A DNA stretch of 64,000 bases from CAZUCE01 sp964619265 (GTDB lineage Bacteria; Planctomycetota; UBA1135; GCA-002686595), in assembly GCA_964619265.1 (NCBI GenBank), contig CAZUCE010000016.1, positions 1 to 64,000 of the forward strand, written 5' to 3'. A program made the position numbers and the translations under genes. Below the pieces are notes generated by a model. That model was not told the DNA's origin. It made no database searches and worked only from the letters and a program-made list of their open reading frames with translations. Below are positions 34,324 to 42,494 of this stretch, piece by piece. The stretch's first letter is position 1, and the number at the start of each line of letters is the position of its first letter.

Positions 34324-34811
34324 GCGAGCAGGCTGAGCGGTGGGAGGGTGCTCGAAAGGGAGCGGGCGGGCCGGAGCCGGCCAGCGCGGATGCTCAGACC
34401 CCCAGCGCTCAGGCTCAGGCCCCCAGTCCGTTCAAGTCGCCCCAAGCGGCCCTGCGCGGCTGGATCGTCCTGCTCGCCAGCGTCAGCGCCCTGGCCGGCT
34501 TCGCGGCCGGTTTGCTGGTCGCGATGCAGTTCGGGCCCGACCCCGAGCCGACCGGAGCCTTCGCCCGTTACCGGGAAGCGATCGTCCAGGAGTTTGACCT
34601 CTCGCCCGAACGTGAACGTGTCCTCGCTTCCGTCCTGGACGAATACGCGCGACAACTGGAGGATCTCCAGGCCCGTGGGCTGCGGCCGCTTGGCGACGAG
34701 CAGGCAAAACGCGGCCTGCGGATCCACGAGATGATCCGCGACCGAATCATTCCGTCCGATCAGCGCGACCGCTTCCTGGAGCTGTCGAGCCTCGAGGCGA
34801 GCCCTTTTTAG
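34320..34811 (+). CDS. Membrane protein with CpxP/Spy-like periplasmic domain
   Basis: A 163-residue protein starting with GTG at 34320, overlapping the anti-sigma stop (GTGA). After a Gln/Ala/Pro-rich N-terminus comes one TM helix (residues about 48-70, IVLLASVSALAGFAAGLLVA), then a helical domain with RYREAIVQEFDLSPERERVL and HEMIRDRIIPSDQRDRFLEL. This resembles the LTxxQ-type periplasmic helical region of CpxP/Spy-like stress sensors, though the match is weak. As third member of a sigma/anti-sigma unit it may modulate the signalling. Confidence 0.6.
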   Translation: MSEQAERWEGARKGAGGPEPASADAQTPSAQAQAPSPFKSPQAALRGWIVLLASVSALAGFAAGLLVAMQFGPDPEPTGAFARYREAIVQEFDLSPERERVLASVLDEYARQLEDLQARGLRPLGDEQAKRGLRIHEMIRDRIIPSDQRDRFLELSSLEASPF

Positions 34812-34855
34812 TTCCCGCGCTTCCACCGAACGCCCTCTCTCTCCCCCCCTGAATT

Positions 34856-36634
34856 ATGGCCCGAATGTGCGGAATCCGGCTTGGCGCGCGCGCCTACGAA
34901 GCCGTCGTGCTGGACGGTAGTGCGAAGAAGCCCCGGCTGCGTTTCTCGCTCGAGGGCCGCGTACCGGTCGTCGACGAGTTCGCACGTGAAGAGCTAGCCG
35001 AGCATCTGAAAGATGTTGCCCGCGACTACCGCAAGGACCTCGCTGTCGATGACGTGGGGTTGGCCATCGATGCGGGCCTCGGCGTGTACCGCAATCTGGC
35101 GCTGCCGTTTCCGGACCGCGCGAAGATTGAAGAGGTGCTGAAGTTTGAGATCGAAAGCGAGATTCCCCAGTGGGACATCGATGAGCTGATCTGCGACTTT
35201 CACGTGGTCGACGCGACGCCGGTCGAGTCGAAGCTGATCGTCACGGCAGTTCCCAAGCAGCCGCTGGAGAGCGCGCTTGAGGTGACCACCAGGGCGGGCC
35301 TGGAGCCGCTCGAGGTCGAACTTGAGACCACTGCTTTGTTCCATGCCGCGGAGTTCGGAGACCTGCTGACGCCCGAGGCTTCCCAACTGCTCGTGCACTT
35401 TGGTGAACGCTCGACCTCGCTGGTTGTCGTGACCGACGGCAAGCCGGTTGCCATGCGCGCGTTGCACCTGGAGCTGTTCGCCGAGCCCACAGCAGATCAA
35501 GAAGAAGAGTCGCCAGACGGTGAAGGAGTCAGGGCCTCCCTGGAACCGCAGGCCTTGGATCCCGAGCGCCAGATTCAAATGATCGAACGCGTGCGCCGAG
35601 AGTTTGGCCGCACGCTGACCTCAGCGGATCGCGGTCCTGCGTTCGACAAGCTGGCCCTGTGCGGCAACGTGCCCGCGGGCCTGATCGGTACCGAAATCCA
35701 AGGCGTCCCGATTGTCGCGCTAGATCCGCTCGGCGAGCTAGAGCCTGAGCGCGATCCCGCGGAACGCCTGCGGCTCGCTCTTGCCTTCGCTACGGCCTGG
35801 CGACAAATGGGAGGCGGCTCACTCGAGCCGCGCCTGCGTCGCGAGGAACTGGCGTTCGCCGGAACCTTCGAGCGTCTTGAGCTCCCGCTCGGAGTGCTGG
35901 GCTTGTTGTTGGTCACCTTCTTGGCCTCCCAGTTCATCATCACCAAGAAGGTTCACGTGCCGCGCAGCAACGACGTTGACCGATGGATGGAGGCGATGCG
36001 CAACTTCACCATCGGCGTGCCCGAGGAAGGTAAGGCGGGGAGTCTCACCGATCCCCCCCAGGATCTTTCCAACTACATCAAAGGTGCGTTGGCCGGCGAT
36101 TTCGATGACGAAGAAGCGCCGATGGAGCAGTTTGATCGGGTCTACCAAAAACTCGGCCAGCACATCCTTCGTTTGCGTAGCACCCTGGGTCAGACAGACG
36201 GCGTCGGCCAACCGATGTCAGCGCTGAGTGCATCGAGCTTGGTTCTCGACGTATTCGACGAGCTAGGCGAAGAGACCCTCGGCCGAGTGGCGTTCCGCAA
36301 GTTCGAAGCCCAGTACCGCCCCGGAAACCGTGGGCGGACCGAGGAAAACGTGACCGTCAAGCTGGACCTGTCGTTCTTTGCGGAGAACGACGCGACTGCT
36401 ACTCGCAACTTCAATCGCTTGGAGGAAGAGCTGCAGGCCCGCGACTGGGTTCTCAGCACGGATTCGAAGGGCACCGACTCGTTCAAGGGCGAGAACACGG
36501 GGATCTCCACCAACGGATTCGAAATTCTCGTCGACGTAAGCCGCGCCACGGGTGAGGCCGATGGAGCCGTCTCGAGGGCGGAGCCAGCGCCGACAGGTGC
36601 CACGACGCAGTCCGAGGTCGCCACAGCTCGCTGA
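34856..36634 (+). CDS. PilM/GspL-like assembly protein
   Basis: A 592-residue protein with an N-terminal actin-like domain of the PilM/GspL type: GIRLGARAYEAVVL, LAIDAGLGVYRNLALPFPDRAKIEEVLKFEIESEIP, LLVHFGERSTSLVVV. A single TM helix follows at about residues 342-362 (LGVLGLLLVTFLASQFII), and a periplasmic domain of about 220 residues. This is the domain order of GspL or of a PilM-PilN fusion. With the next PilO/GspM-like gene it forms the core of a type II secretion or type IV pilus-type inner-membrane platform. No secretin, ATPase or pilin gene is nearby. Confidence 0.75.
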   Translation: MARMCGIRLGARAYEAVVLDGSAKKPRLRFSLEGRVPVVDEFAREELAEHLKDVARDYRKDLAVDDVGLAIDAGLGVYRNLALPFPDRAKIEEVLKFEIESEIPQWDIDELICDFHVVDATPVESKLIVTAVPKQPLESALEVTTRAGLEPLEVELETTALFHAAEFGDLLTPEASQLLVHFGERSTSLVVVTDGKPVAMRALHLELFAEPTADQEEESPDGEGVRASLEPQALDPERQIQMIERVRREFGRTLTSADRGPAFDKLALCGNVPAGLIGTEIQGVPIVALDPLGELEPERDPAERLRLALAFATAWRQMGGGSLEPRLRREELAFAGTFERLELPLGVLGLLLVTFLASQFIITKKVHVPRSNDVDRWMEAMRNFTIGVPEEGKAGSLTDPPQDLSNYIKGALAGDFDDEEAPMEQFDRVYQKLGQHILRLRSTLGQTDGVGQPMSALSASSLVLDVFDELGEETLGRVAFRKFEAQYRPGNRGRTEENVTVKLDLSFFAENDATATRNFNRLEEELQARDWVLSTDSKGTDSFKGENTGISTNGFEILVDVSRATGEADGAVSRAEPAPTGATTQSEVATAR

Positions 36635-36647
36635 GCGGAACACCACC

Positions 36648-37229
36648 ATGAAGTCCTTCTTCCAGAACCTCACCTTCAGTCGAGCGATCATCCTGGCGAG
36701 CTTTCTCGGCTCGATGGTCCTCGGATTTTTGCTCTACAAGGAAAAGCAGCGCTTGGCCGCGTACGAGAATGCGATTCCTCACGCCGAGGAGATGGTCCCA
36801 AAGATCATCTCGCGAGCCCAAGAGCTCGAAGAGCTGATGAAAGCCGCCGCCAGCGAGGACTTCGCTGGGGGCGTAGATCGGATCGAGACCTACGTTCGAA
36901 ACAAGGCCCAGGATTCCAAGGTCAACGTGGGGCAGGTCGACACCAGCAAGGGCAAGGAAATCCCGATCGCCACAGGCGGAGCAGGCGGTCAAGGCAGTCG
37001 CGTGATCGACACGGTCTACACGGTCACGCCGTCCCGCGACGGCAAGGGTGAGTACACGCGCAGCGGGGTTGCCAACTTCGCTTACCTGCTCGAGCAAGAT
37101 CGTCGAGCGGTCAAGGTGACCCGCCTGCTGCTGCGGCCGACGCAGAAAGGGCTGAAGCCGGATATGGCGATCGAAGATCGCTGGACGTTCGACATTGACA
37201 TCAGCATTCGCAGCCGTGAAGAGGGGTGA
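36648..37229 (+). CDS. PilO/GspM-like inner-membrane protein
   Basis: A 193-residue protein with one N-terminal TM helix (FSRAIILASFLGSMVLGFLL, residues about 10-28), a short coiled coil (ENAIPHAEEMVPKIISRAQELEEL) and a periplasmic alpha/beta domain ending VTRLLLRPTQKGL and RWTFDIDISI. This architecture matches PilO/GspM. ATG 36648 lies 13 bases after the PilM/GspL-like stop; the open frame to 36552 is antisense-derived. It would dimerise with the preceding protein's periplasmic part. Family call rests on topology and neighbour, not on a strong motif. Confidence 0.6.
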   Translation: MKSFFQNLTFSRAIILASFLGSMVLGFLLYKEKQRLAAYENAIPHAEEMVPKIISRAQELEELMKAAASEDFAGGVDRIETYVRNKAQDSKVNVGQVDTSKGKEIPIATGGAGGQGSRVIDTVYTVTPSRDGKGEYTRSGVANFAYLLEQDRRAVKVTRLLLRPTQKGLKPDMAIEDRWTFDIDISIRSREEG

Positions 37230-38326
37230 GCGGCGCCGCGCTCCCCGCCGCCACAGAAGCCGGAACGGAGCCTGAGCCGGCGAGCGGGCGATCGATGATC
37301 GCTTGGACCGGCGGAGCCTATTCGCTGTTGCGGGTCTGGATCGCGCTGGTGGCCGGCGCGGCGCTGCTTGTACGTTCGTCCGACGCCATCGCGGGTGGAC
37401 TTGGTTCGACGCTTGCGATGGGGCTTTGGATTGGGCTTGGACTGCTGGCCCTTGGGTACTTCGATCGATGGTCCTCGCTGGGGATCGTCCTGGCTGGCAC
37501 CGCCTTGGAGTTCGCCGGCCCACACGGCTTTTCGCCGGCAGCCTGGGCGCTGATCGTGCTGTTCGCCTTGGTCGCGGCGGTTTCCCCCGCGCCTTACCTG
37601 AGCCTGGCTGCCAAGGGTCGTGTTGATCCGGGCGGTGGCTGGCGGATGCATGTCTGGATTCCGCGCACGGCTTGGCTTGTTCAGCTAGCGCTCCTGTATC
37701 CGGGCTGGAATTCACACGTGCCTATGCGGGAGTGGATCCTGTTTGGGCTCTTGCTCCTGCTGGGGTTGGTGTTCCCCGGGCGGTTTTTTGTCTGGGCATT
37801 GGCCCTTGTCCTTCACGTCGTAGGAATCGCGATCGATCCCGAACCGCTGGTCCGAGGAGCGGCCGGCCTCGGGCTGCTGGGTCTGAGTTTCAAACCCAGC
37901 TGGATCGGTCGCCGGGGCGGCGTTGGCGTCGAACAGGTCTTCTACGACGGAGCCTGCGGGCTCTGCCACAGCGCGGTGCGCTTCCTGTTGGCGGAAGACC
38001 CCGCCGGTGTGCTGCGCTTTGCCCCGATCGCGGGCGAGTCTTATCGCGCGTCTATTCCGAACGATCTTCAGGGCCGGCTTCCCGATTCGATCCTGGTTTT
38101 GACCGAGAAGGGCGAATTGCTCGACCGCAGCCGAGCTGTTGTCCATGCGCTCGCTCGCCTGGGAGGTTGGTGGCACGTGGCAGCGTTCTTCGGGGAGGCG
38201 GTTCCGCTGGCTGTGCGCGATCCGCTCTACGATTTCATCGCCAAGCGGCGTCATCGCTGGTTCGAGACGCCCGCCGAGGCTTGTCCGTTGCTGCCGCCGC
38301 ACCTATTGGAGCGGTTTCACGGTTAG
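37226..38326 (+). CDS. Membrane protein fused to a DCC thiol-oxidoreductase domain
   Basis: A 366-residue protein starting with GTG 37226 (GTGA overlap with the preceding stop). The N-terminal about 230 residues hold about six hydrophobic segments (WIALVAGAALLVRSS, LAMGLWIGLGLLALGYF, ILFGLLLLLGLVFPG). The C-terminal domain begins VFYDGACGLCHSAVRFLL, the DCC/DUF393 motif, with Cys at about 243 and 246. DCC proteins are predicted thiol-disulfide oxidoreductases. The membrane part resembles HTTM-type domains to which DCC modules are sometimes attached; I did not verify this. It overlaps the convergent SDR-like gene by 4 bases. Confidence 0.75.
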   Translation: MSGAALPAATEAGTEPEPASGRSMIAWTGGAYSLLRVWIALVAGAALLVRSSDAIAGGLGSTLAMGLWIGLGLLALGYFDRWSSLGIVLAGTALEFAGPHGFSPAAWALIVLFALVAAVSPAPYLSLAAKGRVDPGGGWRMHVWIPRTAWLVQLALLYPGWNSHVPMREWILFGLLLLLGLVFPGRFFVWALALVLHVVGIAIDPEPLVRGAAGLGLLGLSFKPSWIGRRGGVGVEQVFYDGACGLCHSAVRFLLAEDPAGVLRFAPIAGESYRASIPNDLQGRLPDSILVLTEKGELLDRSRAVVHALARLGGWWHVAAFFGEAVPLAVRDPLYDFIAKRRHRWFETPAEACPLLPPHLLERFHG

Positions 38327-39264
38327 ATCTGGCGATCAGCGTGCAAAGCGCAGGCCTGGCTCGCGACCGTCTTGGACCAACGATCCAGAATTTCACGTTC
38401 ACGCCTCACCGAGAGCCGTGGGGTTGTGGCCGCGGCGTTTTGGATCTCCTGCAGCGAGTCTTCCAGGCGCCGTGGCTCGAATCCCTCGAGGAAGGCCTTC
38501 GTCCCGTCGAGCAGAACATGACCGCGATCGGCATCTTCGGGAGCCCACAGGGGGAGCTCGCCGGACCGGACGCCCTCGCGCTCCAGAAAGACCTCGTCCA
38601 CCCACACCAGTCGGGCGTCTGAGTTCGTGTACTGAACGATCTGAGTAAGCACCTGCTCAAGGGTCGTGTGCTCTTTCGGCCCGCAGACATTGAAGGTGCC
38701 AGCGAGTCCGCGAGCGAGGCCGGACAGCGCCCAGTCGGCTAGGTCGCGCCCATCGACCCATTGCACGCGCTGACGTGCGGGAGCCGGGGCGAGGACTTCG
38801 CCGCCTTGGCGGATGCGTTGGAACCAGGCGGCCAACTGGTCGTCGGGATCCGAGGGGCCTGTCACCCAGCCCGGCCGCAGAATCAGCGTGCGTTCTTCAC
38901 CGAACAGACGCCGAGCGGCGCGTTCCGCGGCTGCGAGATCCTGTTCGCTGCCAACCGTCGGCCGGCGAAGCGCAGCTTCCTCATCCAGCCCGACGGCGTG
39001 CGAATCGGCGTAGACCGAGCCATTGGAGATCAGGAGATAGCGGGCTACTGGACCCAATCGCCGCGCGAGGGCGACCACATCGCGCTCGCCGCGGGCGCAG
39101 ACATCGACGATCACGTCGAACTCACCGAACGAAGTTCCCGTGCGCTCCAGCTCGCTGCGCTCGACCGAGCACAGCGTGTGGAAGGCTCCTCGCGCTGCCC
39201 ACTCGAACGGCTTAAAGAGTGTTTCGCAGAGCGGGGCGTGTTCGGCGATGACCAGGATCTTCAT
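38323..39264 (-). CDS. SDR-like (NAD-dependent epimerase/dehydratase) protein with altered nucleotide loop
   Basis: A 313-residue extended-SDR-like protein: central strands FDVIVDVCARGERDVV, YLLISNGSVYAD, ERTLILRPGWVTGPSDPDDQLAAW, QWVDGRDLADWAL, FNVCGPKEHTTLEQVL. The N-terminal glycine loop (GxxGxxG) is replaced by VIAEHAPLCE, so classical dinucleotide binding is doubtful. The usual active-site Tyr-x3-Lys is also not apparent. Similar proteins may be atypical reductases or non-catalytic. It converges with the DCC fusion gene. No operon partner. Confidence 0.7.
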   Translation of the reverse strand: MKILVIAEHAPLCETLFKPFEWAARGAFHTLCSVERSELERTGTSFGEFDVIVDVCARGERDVVALARRLGPVARYLLISNGSVYADSHAVGLDEEAALRRPTVGSEQDLAAAERAARRLFGEERTLILRPGWVTGPSDPDDQLAAWFQRIRQGGEVLAPAPARQRVQWVDGRDLADWALSGLARGLAGTFNVCGPKEHTTLEQVLTQIVQYTNSDARLVWVDEVFLEREGVRSGELPLWAPEDADRGHVLLDGTKAFLEGFEPRRLEDSLQEIQNAAATTPRLSVRREREILDRWSKTVASQACALHADRQI

Positions 39265-39277
39265 GGGAGCTTAGGTA

Positions 39278-39307
39278 TCACGCCGAGGGGTATCCCGCTA
39301 GGCGTGA
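39278..39307 (-). promoter_or_regulatory. Inverted repeat upstream of SDR-like gene
   Basis: TCACGCC (39278-39284) and GGCGTGA (39301-39307) are exact complements 16 bases apart, 14 to 43 bases upstream of the ATG at 39264. This could be an operator or a 5'-leader hairpin. The remaining 240 bases up to 39545 show nothing else. Confidence 0.3.
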
Positions 39308-39545
39308 AGAGCCCATTCCCAAGGGCGCACTTCAATATTCGGAAGGCACCAAGGCGATCGCGACAGGAAGCGCGCTTGCAGCTTCCTGGTTTCCGGTGAT
39401 CAGATGGGAGTTACAGGCGAAGTGCCCCCAGCAGAGGCCCTGAACTGGAACCTCCCTTCAGCTGGACTCTACCTGGTGTCTATCGGGCAGGAAGAGCCCA
39501 CCGGTGCAGGTTCGGACCCGCCGCCCACGCCCCGCGCAGGGGGGA

Positions 39546-41024
39546 TCAGCGAGGGTCGTTGATGTCCTGGACATCGCCGGATCCCGGGCTTTCTGGGATC
39601 TGCTCTGCGTAGCCAAGGGCACGGAGCTGCTGAAGCTCTTCTTGACCCATGCGAGGATCGATGCTGAGCGGTCCATCACCGGGGAGAGTTAGGCCGGCGA
39701 TCTCGCGTTCGAAGGCCGCATCGAGTTCAGCAGCCCGCTGCTCGAAGGAGGGATCGCTCTCCGGTAAGGGGTTGAGCTCACCGGGATCCTGGGACAAGTC
39801 TGTGTAGTACCCCTCGCGCGCCGGGTGCGTCGAGCGGACCACCTTGTCGGGGAATCGAAGGCGCGCCTGGTACCGCTGGTAGGAGGCTGAGAACGTGCGC
39901 ACTTCGCTCGGAATTTCGCCGAACAGCGAGCGTCCTGGCAGGTAGTCCGGGATCTCGATTCGGGCGACCTCGAACAAGCTGGGAGCCAGGTCGACGTGGT
40001 GCACCGACTCGGTCACCCGTCGCGGCGCGAACTCAGCATCTCCGCGGTAGATGATGAGCGGAACACGCAGGCCCTCCTCATAGAGCCATCCGTGATCCGG
40101 AAAGTGCCCATCTCGCTGTCCCAGGGATTCGCCGTGGTCGGAGGTGATGACCAGAATTCCGGGGTCGAGAACACCTTCCTGTTCAAACCGTTGCATCCAA
40201 CCATGGACTTGACTGTCCACGTAGAAGATGCCGGCATCGTAGAGCGCGACGAGAGCTTCGATCTGCGCTTCGGTTGCCTTACGACTCCCGCTCCACAGGG
40301 CCTCTGCGTCACCCGGCTCAAACTGCTCGGAAGCACCCTCAAGGAATCGGTCGCGCCCATCGGCGGGAGACCTGTAGATCCAGCGCGAAGTTGAATCGAT
40401 GGGCGCCGAGTGGATGTCGAACAGATGGAGGAACAGGAACCAAGGCTGGTCGTTGCGTTCATCGAACATCACGTCCAGGTGCTCCGTGGCGGCTTCGACT
40501 CCACGGTGGCTGGCGAAGATGTCGAATCCGCGGCCAAAGCCATGGCGTTCGTGGATCCAACCCGGATGGTGCAGGCCGTGGGTTTGGTAGCCGGCCTCCT
40601 GAAAGGTCTCCGCCAGGGTCGGGATATCTGGCGATAGCGCACGCCGGTCAACGGTCACCCGATGTTGGTCGGTGTAGAGTCCCGTGAGCATCGTGATGTG
40701 CGACGGGAGCGTCCACGGCGCGCCGCTGTAGCAGTTCTCGTAGAGAAAGCCGCGGGCTGCAAGGGCGTCGAGATGGGGCGTTGTTTCCCGGCCGTAGCCG
40801 TAGGACGAGACGTGATCGGACCGCAGTGTGTCCAGGCTGATCAGGACGACATTCGGGGGCGTGAATGGACCCTCAGCCTCATCGGAAGGGGCGCTCTGTG
40901 GAGTGCAGCTGCACGCGAGCCCGGCCGCTAAGAGAGCGGCGCTAGATCGTGAACGGGGGGAAATCCGACTTGCGTCGTAGGCAGCGCCGGCATCCGGCCG
41001 GGCGCAAGAGAGAAGCGGGGGCAA
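39546..41024 (-). CDS. Sulfatase-superfamily lipoprotein with Thr at the nucleophile site
   Basis: A 492-residue enzyme of the alkaline-phosphatase superfamily. The metal-site N-terminus VVLISLDTLRSDHVSSYGY, TSDHGESLGQRDGHFPDHGW and HHVDLAPSLFE are typical. At the formylglycine motif (CxPSR) it reads TLPSH in GAPWTLPSHITMLTG (Thr at about residue 105). Sulfatases need Cys or Ser there, whereas Thr is the nucleophile in LtaS/EptA-type phosphoryl transferases. It may therefore be a phosphodiesterase or transferase. TTG start; the N-terminus includes a lipobox-like LAAGLACSC. A second, similar gene lies at 42495. Confidence 0.85.
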   Translation of the reverse strand: MPPLLSCARPDAGAAYDASRISPRSRSSAALLAAGLACSCTPQSAPSDEAEGPFTPPNVVLISLDTLRSDHVSSYGYGRETTPHLDALAARGFLYENCYSGAPWTLPSHITMLTGLYTDQHRVTVDRRALSPDIPTLAETFQEAGYQTHGLHHPGWIHERHGFGRGFDIFASHRGVEAATEHLDVMFDERNDQPWFLFLHLFDIHSAPIDSTSRWIYRSPADGRDRFLEGASEQFEPGDAEALWSGSRKATEAQIEALVALYDAGIFYVDSQVHGWMQRFEQEGVLDPGILVITSDHGESLGQRDGHFPDHGWLYEEGLRVPLIIYRGDAEFAPRRVTESVHHVDLAPSLFEVARIEIPDYLPGRSLFGEIPSEVRTFSASYQRYQARLRFPDKVVRSTHPAREGYYTDLSQDPGELNPLPESDPSFEQRAAELDAAFEREIAGLTLPGDGPLSIDPRMGQEELQQLRALGYAEQIPESPGSGDVQDINDPR

Positions 41025-41180
41025 GACAGTTCCTAGGGGGCAGTCAATTCGGGGGGGGCGGCCGCAGCCTCCCGAATTGGAGGCGCGCGAATCGATTCAG
41101 CTGCATCACAGTAACCCAAGGGAAGGATGCGGAGCCGTTCGGCTCGACCAAAGGGCCCTTGCCGCCCCCGGGTGCCATGC

Positions 41181-41852
41181 TCATTCGAATCGGAGCGTAG
41201 CTTCGGCCGGCCTTGGATGGCTGCTCACGCGCATGAGGCGCAGGCTGGTTTGCATCACCGGCCCCATCAGCAGCGCAAAGATCAAGGTTCCCCACCCGAT
41301 CGTGCCCCCGATCAAGAAAGCTGTGGCAAGCAGCGTGACTTCGAGAGCAACTCGCGTAGCTCGAACACTCTTGCCAAGCTGGGCACTCATTCCGAGCACG
41401 AAGGCATCCCGTGGTCCTGCGCCGAGGCGAGCTCCGATGTAGAGCGCAGTTGCAAAGCCGTTGACTAAGATGCCGAGCAGGAACTGCCCGTAGGCGAGCA
41501 GGCCGGGAGCCTCCCACACGGGAACCCAGCCCTGGTGGCGGATCAAGTCGATCCAGGCTCCGATGAAGAGCATATTGCAGACGGTTCCCACACCTGGCCG
41601 GATGCGCAGCACGGCCCAGCTGAAGGCGATCAACAGGGTGCCGACGCCCTGCACCACGCGACCAAAGCTCAGCTGGGTCTGGAAAACCAGACCCTCGTGA
41701 ACCGCAGACCAAGGGTCGAGGCCGACGCGAGCTTCGAGCATGAGCGTGACCGAGACCGCGAACACGAACAGTCCGGCCTGAAGTTGAACGAATCGCCAAA
41801 GCCAGGGCCGGACCAGCGGAGCGAGCTTGGAGCCGGGCGGGAGGGAAGGCAT
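41181..41852 (-). CDS. YczE/YitT-like integral membrane protein
   Basis: A 223-residue protein with about six TM segments (LQAGLFVFAVSVTLML, GVGTLLIAFSWAVLRI, GILVNGFATALYI, ALEVTLLATAFLIGGTIGWGT). The motif RVGLDPWSAVHEGL near the N-terminus and GAGPRDAFVLG later are characteristic of the YczE/YyaS/YitT-type family. In Bacillus a YczE protein aids surfactin synthesis, but most members are uncharacterised. ATG 41852 was chosen; a GTG at 41969 would add about 39 non-hydrophobic residues and overlap the next gene. It follows the 92-residue gene on the same strand. Confidence 0.8.
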   Translation of the reverse strand: MPSLPPGSKLAPLVRPWLWRFVQLQAGLFVFAVSVTLMLEARVGLDPWSAVHEGLVFQTQLSFGRVVQGVGTLLIAFSWAVLRIRPGVGTVCNMLFIGAWIDLIRHQGWVPVWEAPGLLAYGQFLLGILVNGFATALYIGARLGAGPRDAFVLGMSAQLGKSVRATRVALEVTLLATAFLIGGTIGWGTLIFALLMGPVMQTSLRLMRVSSHPRPAEATLRFE

Positions 41853-41965
41853 AGGGAGAGGGCATTCCGAAGGGGCATCCGGCGCACCGAGCTTCCCTCC
41901 AGTTGCACCCGTTTGGGTTTGGCCTGGTCGCTCGGCTTGACCTCTCGCGAGAGGATTCTTGCCGT

Positions 41966-42244
41966 TCACTGGGGCCTGCGGTCGGTGCGCCTGTCCAGCA
42001 GCTTCTGCACGGTCTCCAGGTGTTCCCGGCTCAACCTCCTGCGCTGGTACTTGCGGCTGACGACCTCGAACAGCTCTTCAAGGTCCTCAAGGAGCGGAGG
42101 ATCGTGGGTGATCCAATCGTCCTCGCCCTTGCAGCGCGAAGTCACCGTCCAATTCTTGCCGAACAGCTGGGCGCGCACCTCACGCTTTTGGCCGTCCTCA
42201 GCGCGGGTGGTCCAGGCGTGAAGGTTGCGAGTTCGGTTCGACAT
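41966..42244 (-). CDS. Small conserved-looking protein, unknown function
   Basis: A 92-residue basic protein without membrane segment. The first half is beta-like (NLHAWTTRAEDGQKREVRAQLFG, WTVTSR) and the second helical (LLEDLEELFEVVSRKYQRR, LSREHLETVQKLL). ATG 42244 is preferred over 42268. The fold looks compact and real, but I do not recognise it. Upstream of the YczE-like gene, possibly co-transcribed. Confidence 0.6.
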   Translation of the reverse strand: MSNRTRNLHAWTTRAEDGQKREVRAQLFGKNWTVTSRCKGEDDWITHDPPLLEDLEELFEVVSRKYQRRRLSREHLETVQKLLDRRTDRRPQ

Positions 42245-42494
42245 GGGGGGCGGCGGCCGTGCAGCCACGGGTTCGACCGGTTTCCTGCCCCCAAGCGAGG
42301 ACTTAAGGGAGGATAGGCGATTGGGTGGGCGTCCGGGCCAGGGGTTTTGGTTCCTGGGCGGCAGGCCTTATGCGACCCCGGATGGCCGTTCGCAAGACCG
42401 AGGAGCCTCTCCGCGGCAAGGCCATCCGATCAGCCCGGGCCCTTCCTTTCCATTCGTCGGAGGGCGGACTATGCGGCAGCTTGGAGGCGTCAGG

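Noticed and set aside
36483..37715. 410-residue minus-strand frame across the PilM/PilO/DCC genes
   Set aside because: Spans three coupled plus-strand genes; no domain seen.
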